Source: Aurifilum marmelostoma (Eukaryota; Ascomycota; Sordariomycetes; Diaporthales; Cryphonectriaceae). From it: a DNA stretch of 64,000 bases. Below, piece after piece: positions 11,493 through 22,101 of this stretch (its first letter is position 1; the number at the start of each line of letters is the position of its first letter). A model generated the notes under the pieces. That model saw only the letters and a list, made by a program, of their open reading frames with translations, had not been told where the DNA came from and did not search any database. The DNA lies in the NCBI GenBank assembly GCA_027559495.1, contig JAMXSV010000017.1, forward strand, positions 1,116,001 to 1,180,000, written 5' to 3'. A program made the translations under genes and the position numbers.

Positions 11493-13818
11493 ATGGCGCC
11501 TTCTTCCACCGCAGACTCTCCGCTTTCCGTCACGACGACCACGGTGGCAGGCACGGTAAGACCATTCCCTGTGCCAACCAGGGACGATTTCTCGCTCGAC
11601 ATCGCGGTCCCCTCTCTACCCACCACCAATGGCCATGGCTCCTTGAAGTCCCCCCTCAAGTCGCCGACGGCCCTGAAGACCCAGCGCCAGGCCAGCTTCA
11701 GCCGAGACGGCATTCTCGGGTCTGCACAGAAAGCTAGAAACATGTCGCAGTCATCAGACAACCGCCAGGAGGCTATCAGTATGCAGAAAGAAGGCAGCGA
11801 GGAGGGAACCAATCCTCTGAAGCGGAGGAATACCGACGCAGGTGTTGATTATCCGCGAAGACGGGCTACTATTGCAGTACGTCAAGAACATCAACGTGTT
11901 GCCCTATCTTTCTGGGAACCCCTCTTTTTTTCTTTCTTCTTTCTTACTAACTCTCTCGAACAGTGTGAGGTCTGCAGGTCTCGCAAGAGCCGCTGTGATG
12001 GCACCAAACCGAAATGCAAGCTCTGCACCGTACGTATACTCGTCCCGATGTGATAACCGAGAAAGACAGCCTTTGCTCACTATTTGTCTAGGAACTTGGC
12101 GCCGAGTGCATCTACCGGGAGCCGGGCATCAAACTTGATGCCGGGGACAAGCTAATCCTGGAACGGCTGAACCGCATTGAAAGCCTCCTTCAACTGAATA
12201 TGGTGAATCAGTCAAGCGCCATCAACATCACCCAGGATTCACCCAGTCTGAGCAACGGCACAGCGCTCAACGGAGAGAGTCTTTTGGTGCCACACGCGAA
12301 TGGCAGCTTCCTATCTGTCATCCCCAGCAGCGGCATAGGGACCTGGGCCCCCAACGGGACCAACATCTCTACGATGCCCAAGATTCACACGAATGCTGCT
12401 CTTCATCTTCTGCAATGGCCATTGATCCGCGACCTCGTCTCGCGCCCCTACGACCCTCAGATACTGCTGCAACTCGAAATGGCCAGGGAGCCTCTACATT
12501 CTCTGACCAAAACTCCGTGTGTTGATCTGTCCAACACGACAGCCTATATCGAGGCCTACTTCGAGCGAGTCAATATCTGGTACGCCTGCGTGAATCCATA
12601 CACATGGAGGAGCCATTACCGGAGTGCGCTGTCGAATGGATTCCGTGAGGGCGCCGAAAGTTGCATCGTCCTCCTCGTGCTCGCCCTCGGCCAGGCCAGC
12701 CTGCGTGGCAGTATATCTAGGGTGGTGCCGCAAGAGGACCCGCCTGGGCTTCAATACTTTACAGCGGCCTGGGCGCTACTTCCTGGCATGATGACATCGA
12801 ACAATGTACTTGCGGCTCAGTGTCACCTCCTCGCATCCGCCTATCTTTTCTATCTCGTGCGACCCCTCGAGGCGTGGAACCTGCTGTGTACGACTAGTAC
12901 CAAGCTTCAGCTGCTCCTGATGTCACCCAATCGGATCCCTTCCGAGCAGAGAGAGCTGACGGAGCGCATATACTGGAATGCCCTGCTGTGTGAGAGTGAT
13001 CTGTTGGCAGAGCTCGACCTGCCGCACTCTGGGGTCGTCCAGTTCGAGGAGAACGTCGGCCTGCCAGGCGGATTCGAAGGAGATGAAAACGAGGCAGTCG
13101 GGCGGGACGACCTCTGGTATTTTCTCGCCGAGATTGCACTGCGGCGGTTGCTGAACAGAGTCAGCCAACTTCTATACTCGAGAGATTCCATGGCAACCAC
13201 GACAAGTCTGGAACCTGTTGTCGCCGAGCTCGACTTCCAACTGACGCAATGGTATGAGAGTCTACCACTGCCGCTACAATTTCCCTTCTCGAGGACGATG
13301 CTACCGGATCCGATCCAGACCGTCTTACGCCTAAGATTCTTTGCTTGTCGGACCATCATCTACAGACCATACATCTTGGTTGTCCTCGATAACGAACAAG
13401 CAGCCCTGGATCCTGCTGTGCGTGAGAGTTGTCACAAATGTCTGGAGGCCTCTATCCGGCAGTTAGAGCACATCGCTGCGCAGTAAGCTGCCTTGGCCCC
13501 CTCCCTGCAGACCATTTCAAAGGAAGACGTATCCAAGGCTAACAATGAAATTACAGCCATGCCGGCCATATGCCTTATCTGTGGCAAGGGGCGCTCTCCA
13601 TTGTGTCGCAGACATTATTAGTGATGGGCGCTACCATGTCACCATCTCTCGCGAATATCCTCCTGACGCTAGTTCCGCACAGGGACACCATCGACCAGAT
13701 CATTAACGACGTGGTCATGGAGATCGAGCGTTATGCCGTTCTCGCGCCAAGCCTCAGCTTGGCTGCCGAGATCATCAAAGAGGCCGAGGTCCGGAGGAGG
13801 GCTTTTCTGAACGGATGA
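11493..13818 (+). CDS. Zn2Cys6 (fungal binuclear cluster) transcription factor
   Basis: Sequence-specific nuclear regulator. Exons are 11493..11876, 11964..12029, 12092..13482 and 13557..13818 (700 residues); all three introns are GT-AG (87, 62 and 74 nt; donors GTACGT, GTACGT, GTAAGC) and the frame is kept throughout. The start ATGGCGCC follows a C+T-rich leader. A Ser/Pro-rich N-terminus with basic patches precedes the zinc cluster at residues about 129-157: Cys-x2-Cys-x6-Cys-x6-Cys-x2-Cys-x6-Cys, with the basic loop RSRKSRCDGTKPKC. The cluster spans exons 2 and 3, the small 22-codon exon 2 carrying five of the six cysteines. A short coiled-coil-like segment (LERLNRIESLLQLN) follows, then a long helical middle-homology-type region (HLLQWPLIRDLV onward). 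The target genes are unknown; the P450 is the nearest gene but lies 8 kb away and points the other way. Confidence 0.92.
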
Positions 13819-16800
13819 AGGAGGAACAACCTTCTCTTCTTCATCCACGATGATGCAATGAGTTCGGATCTGCGATCTACAAGAGACGTGTCTATCTCCA
13901 TTTGCATCAAAGAGTTCTGCAAGCTCGGATGGCGTCGAGGACGGTACTACGCATCAGACCAAGACAAGATTGGCTACAATTTTCTTCCTTCGGAGATGAG
14001 GACCACGAAGATGTCAGCGCACTCTACCTCCAATCTGGCAAAATCTCGGACTAGGCCTTGATTCATCTCGACCATGCGGCGTGTTGGGGATACATGTCGT
14101 CACCGGCAGCCTGGGCAACGGGAAAGACCTAGCAACAGCGGCAACGCCTATTTTCTGGACGACTACTATTTTACTTTGCAGTCCTCTGCAACCAGATCTC
14201 GGATACCTCTTAGAACCGCCTGACAAGCTGGTAGGGGCTTGCTGCATTGCCACGCGATCGTTGCAGGTTTGAGCCAACTTCGAAATTGCCCTCTCGCCAC
14301 TTGGCGATTGAGCTAAAGCAGACCCTCGAGAAGATCGCGTGCGGGACCAGATTCCGAGAAGAAGCAGTGGTCTGGGTCTTTCACTTGGGGCTGCAGCACT
14401 GTATGGGTGAAGCTTGATGGTTGGCGGGCAATTTCGGATGGCGGGCCGACATGCCGCCACCAAAGCCTCTTCAGGTAACCCAACCATTTCCAGTCCACCA
14501 AACACGAAGAACCTCCAGCTTTTGCGCCTGTTGTGACGGATGCTTTATGTACACGTTGTCGTCATTACCAGCACGCTGAGTGGTCTCTGGTAAGATTGTT
14601 CGCTACACAGAGCCTCATTCGCATGTTCTGGAAGGGAGCCCGGAGCCTGAGTGCTCCGTCGACATAACCTAATCACGCCGTCGACGTCAGATGCGACCAG
14701 GAGAGACCAGCCACTCTGGCTGTTTGATGATCTCGAGGCAATGAAGGGGAGAAGAAGAAAAAAAAAAGGGGGGGGGGGGGACGATCTCCTGTTCACCTTC
14801 CTATCCACCTACTGCAATGGGACAACACATCCGAATCGAAGAGGCAAAGGCTTCGAGTCGCGAGCATAAGCATATATGCTTCGGGCTGCAACTCAGGTCC
14901 AGAAGGAGCACGTGTGTACGAATTTGTCTGTGGACGGAGGCGAATACTGAACGCTCAGGATGGTGGTACTCTGATCTTGCACGGACCCCCCTCCCCCCTC
15001 CTTTCCCCCACAAAGCACCTGTACGACCCGACAAAAAAAAACATGGCAGCACAGGACGCATTCTCCGCGGAGGGTCCTGATTCACTGCGTACTCACAGGG
15101 AGGCAACCTTCTGCGTAGATATGGTGTTCAGCGTAAATTCTCCGAGGGCGGGGACGGCGAAAGACTGGTGGACATATGATGACGATATGACTGCATCAAG
15201 AAGAGGCCTGTCCCTGGGTTTTGCCTTTTCTTCTTCTTTCTCTTTCTTATTCATCTCTTGTTTCCCCCATCTGTATTTTGGGGTATGCAGAAAGAACATG
15301 CTGGCGCCAAGATTGGTCTCATTCTGGGTCGTCAATTGGGGCTGGCTGGTTCCATGCCCAGTCGACCCGGAACTCTGTCATCCTCTGGACTATGTACCTT
15401 CCTATCTAAGCAGTCTAGCTATGAGATATGGAGAATGATCAACGCTGAGATCTGATATGAAAAACTGTTTACGGCTGTACCAGCCTACCCGCTGCCTTAT
15501 TTCTGACGATTCTCAGCGACCCCCGAATACAGTGACGCGTTTATAGAAATTGATGTAGTAAGCCTTTTGTAATATGTACATGACGACAGTAACTCGTTCT
15601 CCGATGCCACACTGTACACACCCACACAAAACAATCACCTGTTCTAGGTTGCACACCCTTATTTCCCTTCAAGCGTGCCCCTCCCCTCCCCTGTCCCTTC
15701 AGTTACCGCACCACTCGGTACAGATTCCCCGCCCCGTGTCGGCATTCAATAGGAATGTTAGATCCGGGCAGCCAGCTTTTTTTTTTTTAAAAAAAAAGGG
15801 TCCTAAAAAAGGATGCACCTTTATCTCTTTAGCGTCCCAAAGTCCTCGGATCCTCTTCTCTGTCTGTGTCTCTCTTTCCACCTACTGTGTAGCGTGCCTG
15901 TACCATACTACCACAGCTATCCTCTCTCCAACCCAAACGATCCCCCCCCCCCCCCCGGCGCCTTCTAAAGTGTGGTTGGGTGAAAAGAGGAGAGGGATGG
16001 AGGATCTCTGGCTTGGCTCGCCTTGTCTTGTGACAAAGTCCCATCCCCCACTGGAGCCAATAAGGAACGCTAGGGATCATGGTGCTTGGAAAGGTATGGG
16101 GATCAATCAACCCAGCCTGTGTGTCCTTTTTTACCTTTGCATGTCAGGTCATGGCTGCTGCTGCTGCTGCTGCTGCTGCTGCCGCTGCCGCCGCCGCCGC
16201 CCCACTCTCACTCGAACTTGCCCCTTGCAGCAACCAAACCCACTCCTCCCTTCCCCGCCGCCCCTGGGGGCCTTTGCTTCGCGTAAGCCGGGGGGTACTT
16301 TGGTGAGCCGCCGCCGCTCACTAGCTGATCACAGCGCGGGGTAAGCACGAGAAGGGCCGGATGGTGGTGCTTACCACTTGCTACTGCACAATTCGGAGGG
16401 GGGAGGAGTTTCTTGGGGAAGGGGGGGGGGGGGAGAGGGAAGAAAGTTTGAAAGAACTTTCCTAGGTTCGAGGTTGGGTACTTTGTTCATTCGGCTGAAC
16501 GTTGGTCGTCTTTGTTGGGTTTTCTTGGGAGGCAGGGGTGGAAGGAAGGCTGTGGCTAGGTAGGGAGGGGAGATACGCTGGCTGGTTTCCGCTGCTCGTT
16601 TCTCGCTTCTTGTCCTGCGTCTGGTATTGCTTCCCCGGTCTTCGGCCAGAGTGATAATAGAAAATGAGCATGCAACTGGCCTCGGAAAGCGCAGAATTCT
16701 AATCCTGATCAGACCATGTAAACACACTCCTGTCAGGATTAGATCAATGCATTGATTGACCCATCTACCACAGAGACGCGTTGATTGTCCATGTCTTGTT

Positions 16801-17478
16801 TGGATACGATAGCTGACAGGGCAAATATGCTGCATGTCTCGAACCCTCAGCCTTTCGCTTTCTCGCCTTCCTCTTCAATGTTGAATAGAGGTCACCACAG
16901 GCTTTCGAAGGTTCGTTGAGGTGAGGCTTTATTTTGAATATTGTAGTCGTCACGTCGGTGAATTCCTCCTCGCACGGTGATAATCGCTCGAGAAACGTGC
17001 AGCTTAGGTAGCTGGTGAGAATTGTGACACATGTGCGCTTGGTCTTTGCCAAGACAGAGCGAGAAGATATTGAGGGAGAAAAAGAATATGGTTGTATTGT
17101 CCTATTCGACTTCGTCTGCTACTAAGAGGAATTTGTCGTATAGGTCTGGAACACCACGTCAATTCTTGAGCACCTAGTAAGGGGATTGGGGGAAGAACGA
17201 CACGTCGGATGTTGTGTTCATCGCAATCACCTATGCTCTTCAAAGGATTGGGAGCTCAATAATTGGAATCACATGCTGGTACTCGATGTCAAGGTCTAGT
17301 CAGCCTTTTGCGAGTGCATCACTTGCTCCCATGCGGCCTATACACAAATGGACTTGGTCTGGTCCCTGGCCAGCCATACTCCATTTTCCGCTACTTCAAC
17401 TTCTTGAACGCTGCTAGCAGAGCATCCTCATCCTTCAAATCTTGAAGCTATTGTTTGCCGTCATCATCATTATCCTCC
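13819..17478. other. gene-poor region with homopolymer tracts
   Basis: No supported gene. It holds an A10-G13 junction at 14758-14780, a T12-A9 junction at about 15777-15797, a C15 tract at 15942-15956, a GCT/GCC trinucleotide array at 16154-16201 and a G13 tract at 16421-16433. Open frames here (for example 15574-16344 plus) are low-complexity and lack domain signals. The right end is the 3' flank of the minus-strand gene at 17479. Confidence 0.6.
16154..16201. repeat. (GCT)n/(GCC)n trinucleotide array
   Basis: About 48 bases of GCT repeats grading into GCC. It lies outside any supported gene. The array is open in all three frames, which explains the poly-Ala or poly-Leu translations seen there. 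Confidence 0.9.
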
Positions 17479-18933
17479 TCATCCTCCTCCTCCTCCTTGG
17501 GAAGGCATCTCCTCGCTTGACTTGCTCCTAGAAAAGAGTCTCCTGAGTGCCCCCCTGCTTGGCGATTTCAGAGTCCTGGGAGGCACAGACCCCGTTCGTC
17601 CTGACGAGGGCTTGGTCGCCTTTTGAGACGTCGGCTTCACGGCGGGAGGCTTCGGTCGCCTCTCCAGTCTCCTGTCCAGTAACCTGTCCACACCGCCCTC
17701 CTCGTATCCTAGCTCACGCCTCAGCTGCTCCCTTCTGATCTCTAGATCCCGGTCTTCGTCCTCGAGGGTCGACTGCTGGTGCGCAGCATGCGCATTATTG
17801 GCGGTCGGCGTCCGGAGTTCAGACTGCGCCGCTGGTGAGGGGCCGGGGCCCTCACTGGCAGGCCAGGGCCTGTCCTCATCCCCATTGACAACGACGTACC
17901 ACCTGATGTCCTCACCTCGCTGCAGCTGGTCCCTCAGCTGCTCGAACCAGCCCGCCGCCTTGCCGAGCTTGGCCGTGTCGCGCTTTGGATTCAGCATCTC
18001 GTCGGAGCTCGGGCCCGTGATGGCAGGGGAGCCGCTGCTAGCCCGAACACGCGCCTCGTACCGTTGGATCTCTTCTACTATACTGCACGAGGCGTCGATA
18101 CGCGTGACATAGTCAGCAACGTAGGCATAGGGCCGGGACACCTCATCCAGATTGGCAGGGTCGTGCTCCTCCAGCAACTTGATGGGAGACCAGCTCTGAG
18201 CGAGGAGGGGATCGGATGACCCAGTACTGGCATCGGAGACCTGGGAGAAGGAGGGACGACACGGCTGGGAGCTGGGAGGGGATGGCGGCGCCTGTTGGTG
18301 GTGGTGGTGATGGTGATGATGATGATAGGCAGTGGACGGTTTTGGGGTATGATGAGTGACCGAGTGGTTGGTTTCAGCACCACTGCTGCTCAGGGTGCCG
18401 CTGCCTTGACGCCTGTGGCTGGTGCTGCTGGCCTGTCTGCGGTGATTGGGGAGGTCCTTGTCGCGGAGGCCAGGATGTAGAGGCTGCTGCTGCTGAGTGC
18501 CTCGGGGCGTCACCGCGGCTCGGTTCTGACTGCGACTCCTGCTGCTGTTATTGCTCGTGCTCGTGCTGCTGCTGCTGCTACTGCTGCTGCTGCTCCCTCT
18601 CCTTTTGGTCCTCCTCCTACTCATCCCACTGGAAGGGCCGGTATGATGGCCGGCGGCATCCTCGTCATCTTCGTTCCGGCCTTCCGAGATGCTCGGCTGG
18701 GCTGAAGACTGAGGCGCCGAATTGGACGGAGGACACGCACTGCTGGAGCGAGTTGGGGGTATTGTACACTCTGGGAGGAAGTCGAAGAGGTCGTAGAAAG
18801 ACTCGACGAGGTTGCGGGGCGAGCCACACTTGATAATCCACTCTGGGGCGGCATCGTCAAGGTTCTGAACAACCACGTAGACCCTGATGCTGCGCCTCTT
18901 CCAGCGGAAGCCGTGACAGAGATAGGTCGGCAT
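17479..18933 (-). CDS. conserved-type fungal protein with Ser/His-rich linkers
   Basis: Single-exon gene of 484 residues; function not recognised. The first 60 residues form a compact, ordered-looking block (starting MPTYLCHGFRWKRRSIRVYV, then a DDAAPEWII motif and a YDLFDFLP motif). I remember an N-terminus of this kind in hypothetical proteins across Pezizomycotina, but I know no function. Then come low-complexity stretches: a Ser run near residues 113-122, a basic Ser/Arg segment, a Gln run, and a His run near 205-213. A second ordered region (about 265-365) contains PYAYVADYVTRIDASCSIVEE and WFEQLRDQL-QRGEDIRWYVVVNGDE. The C-terminus is basic and Ser-rich (LFSRSKSSEEMPSQ) and ends in five glycines. 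The long frame, with codon usage like neighbouring genes, supports a real gene. Confidence 0.8.
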   Translation of the reverse strand: MPTYLCHGFRWKRRSIRVYVVVQNLDDAAPEWIIKCGSPRNLVESFYDLFDFLPECTIPPTRSSSACPPSNSAPQSSAQPSISEGRNEDDEDAAGHHTGPSSGMSRRRTKRRGSSSSSSSSSSTSTSNNSSRSRSQNRAAVTPRGTQQQQPLHPGLRDKDLPNHRRQASSTSHRRQGSGTLSSSGAETNHSVTHHTPKPSTAYHHHHHHHHHQQAPPSPPSSQPCRPSFSQVSDASTGSSDPLLAQSWSPIKLLEEHDPANLDEVSRPYAYVADYVTRIDASCSIVEEIQRYEARVRASSGSPAITGPSSDEMLNPKRDTAKLGKAAGWFEQLRDQLQRGEDIRWYVVVNGDEDRPWPASEGPGPSPAAQSELRTPTANNAHAAHQQSTLEDEDRDLEIRREQLRRELGYEEGGVDRLLDRRLERRPKPPAVKPTSQKATKPSSGRTGSVPPRTLKSPSRGALRRLFSRSKSSEEMPSQGGGGG

Positions 18934-21135
18934 GGCAGGAGAGATGTTAGGCTAGCTCTGCCAGCAGACCTGACAAATTCATGTCATGATATACATAGAC
19001 CGGACTGCCGCGTGATCTGGAGATGATGATGGTAGTGGAATACGGGCGCGCACACATACACAGGATGAAAGAAAGGAAGAGGAAGGGGGAGAGGGGGGGG
19101 TTGAGGACGGTCTTATAAACGAGATGACGAGGGCGGACGTCGTTACGAGCTGCGTGCGCACGAATGGGATCCAGTTGATGTCTGGTTGTTGGATTCAACA
19201 AAGACGAGCTGATGTGGTTGTGGTGCAGTGGGGTAGGTTGCAGTGGCATTGTTCCTGGCCCAAGGCTAAAATAAATAGTCACTGCAGGTTCGCAAACGGG
19301 CGCAGCCTCGTTTGGGCGCTGGCGCTGGCGCCGGGCTGGCGTTGAACCAGCTGGGGCCAGGGAAGAGAGGATGGCGCATTCCAGCTCCTCACACACAAAA
19401 ACAAAAGGCAGGCCCTCCCCCTCCCTCCTTTCCTCGACATAAGTTCCCAGCCCAGGTCGGATCGGGTCACACAGTCAACCTGCATGGATCATTGCGAGCT
19501 CGAGATGAGATCGACAAGATTTTCTGACCATGGCGACTCCTGTGGGATGCTTGGTACTGGGTAACATACGCGTATCGGCGTACCGGGAACAAGAAAAAGC
19601 AAAAAGAAAAGTACCTCGTGTTGTAGCATGCTTTCCTCTCCCAAGTCGACAGAGCAAGTCGTCGTCACGGGTGGCTTTCTGAAAGAAATTTCCCCGGCTC
19701 CATCATGTCTCGGCAACGTTGTTTCCTGCGTTGCACAGCAGCAGACCTTCATTTCTGCCCAACCAAGCAGCCAGCCTGGTGGAATGATGGGCAACAGCAG
19801 CCCTGGTCTGGAACCTCGAGGCGTGCAGATGATGAGCCAACGAGAGGCCAGAGCGAGGAGTTCTTATCATGGTGTCAAAGCACAGTATTTCTGTAGTACC
19901 ATGCATGTAGCCTTGTTCCGAGAGGAGCCATTGTGTAAGTTCACCCAAGCCAAAGTACTTTGGAATTCTGCTCATCTTGTGACCAGGACAGCTGATTGCT
20001 ACATAGTAGTACGACTGTATGCATAATATCAAAACCCATCACCACCGGGGCATAGATGTTAAGTATAGGCTCGGCCCGTCACCGAACAAGACCCCACCCG
20101 TATCGTGCATACTTATACAGAGTAAAGTGTGTGCTGTAATAATAGCAGTATGAGGAAGCCGTCTTTTCAGCAAAGGCGGGGGAGGGAGAGGGGACGGGGA
20201 CTGGCGGGACTGGCACAACCTGGATGGCAGGACTTGGCAGGGTACGTGAGGGGAAACGGACCCCTGAAGCTTAGTGTTGTGGTAGTGTACTAAGCACTAC
20301 GGCGGGTGCTGAGCTGCCAGGGGCCGATGCCCCTAGATATTGAAAGTGCATTTTCACGTATGTACAGCGAACATCGAACCATTGAGGAAAATGCGATATT
20401 GCCAACGTTGTCAGCTTTCTCTGAGAAAAAGCCAGAAGCTTCAAAGGGACACAAGAATCTTACTTGGCCCCAACACTCTCACCGCCTCCCTGGACTTCTC
20501 TCTGTTATGGAGATCCTTCCAACGGCGCTCAGAAATCCTTCTCAGCACAAAGACCCCAGCCACCGCACATTGACCCTAAGAAGTATAGTTGATTGTACTA
20601 TGGTTGTACCACAGCACAGCGTGCGGCAAGGGATGCATGCATACGAACACTGGCCCCCTGGGAAGAGGATACCTCTTCTCGAGAAGGCGGGAATTGCATG
20701 CCTGCCAGCCCAGCATTGGCGGCCGTCGTGTTGGTGCCTTCCCCAGATGGCGGGCGGCGGCCTTTAAGTATTCTCAGCTGAAAACTTTCGACTGGGAAGG
20801 AGCAGAGCACTAGTGGCGTGGTACTGTACTCCGTACGTACATGGAGTCACTGTGTTACCCTCGCGTGTCTATCGCCTCTGTCACAGATCTCGAGCAAGCT
20901 GACTACGATTCTTACCTGCCTCGACCAATCCTCTCCCTCCCCGCCTCTCCGTCGCGATCCTTGGTGGCGGCCGTCGACAAGGCAGAGAGACTGAGGCAAG
21001 TTTCGAGACCAAACCAATCCATCACCGCCGCCCCCACAAATGCGAGGAGGGCCATCGGGCCCGCCTTACAAGATCTCTGAAGCTTTGCCCTTCATCATTG
21101 AGGAGTTGATTGTTGTTGTCCAACACCACCAACTC

Positions 21136-21160
21136 CAGCAGCAGCAGCAGCAGCAGCAAC
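21136..21160. repeat. (CAG)n microsatellite
   Basis: About eight CAG/CAA units in non-coding DNA upstream of the RBR gene. Confidence 0.85.
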
Positions 21161-21830
21161 AAATACTTCATCTCGTTCCAGATGGGGGCCGGTGATCTAC
21201 CTGGCGATTACCATACATAGTACCTAGCTTGGCAACTTTGGTCTAATTTGTATTATCTCCTTTTATTCCCCCCTCACGTTAACTAGGCCAAAGTTCCTAG
21301 GCCAAAAAGTCACCAGTCACAAGTCACACCCAAGGTTACTGTCACATCCACATCAGCAAGACTTATCCACAAACCACAAATCGCACCCACCTTGGTCTGG
21401 TCTTCGCCGTGGAGTCATCTGCTGCTGGCTCGATCAAAACGAGCGGGCGAGCGAGACGAGCCAAACACATCACCCGCCTCGGCGACCACAGGGAGGGGAG
21501 GGTGCCCCCGTTCTGATTCCCATTACTGAGGCCCGGCGGCCCCTGGTCGTGTGTTGCCCTGTCCTGCAGCTCCGAGCTCTTGTCTCTCAATGGTTTGCGC
21601 GCAGGGCGGACTAGGCCTGCAAGGTTCCTCGTCACTGCAGAACCTGAATCGCCAGCATCACCAATCACGCCGCCAGGTCCGCTCTCCACCTTGACTACTG
21701 CACCACCAGCGTTGCAGTTAGCCAGTCCGGTGCCACCAGCTGGCTGCCTCCTCGTGCTTGCTGCGTACGACCTGCAGTCCTGCAGCATCGTCGTCGTCGA
21801 CTTAGCACCAATACATACCACCATACAGTA

Positions 21831-21852
21831 CATACATACATACATACATACA
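21831..21852. repeat. (CATA)n microsatellite
   Basis: About five to six perfect tetranucleotide units, 250 bp upstream of the RBR start codon. Confidence 0.85.
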
Positions 21853-22101
21853 CCTACACTACATACGTGCATACCTACAATACTGGAGGGTTCCTCCTCC
21901 TCTCCCTCCTCTCCTCCTCCACCCCATCGTCTTCCCCGTGGGACCACGACGGGCCTCGTTCACGAGAAACCCCCTTCCCCCTGGTCCTCTCTCTGTGGCC
22001 CCACCCACCACCCACCACCAACAACAACCCTCCCTCTGCAAGATAACCCTCTGGCTCCTCGCTCTGTATGAGGGCCGGATATTTCCTCCTCCAGAAGACC
22101 G

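Larger units (their letters stand above)
18934..22101. other. divergent intergenic region
   Basis: About 3.2 kb between divergent genes (17479-18933 minus and 22102 plus), so it should hold both promoters. It includes a CAG/CAA array (21136-21160), a CATA tetranucleotide array (21831-21852) and a C+T-rich leader (about 21880-22080) in front of the RBR gene. I found no gene in the remaining sequence. Confidence 0.55.

Noticed and set aside
15574..16344. 256-codon open frame on the plus strand
   Set aside because: Crosses A/T, C15 and GCT arrays; composition is low-complexity and there is no conserved block.
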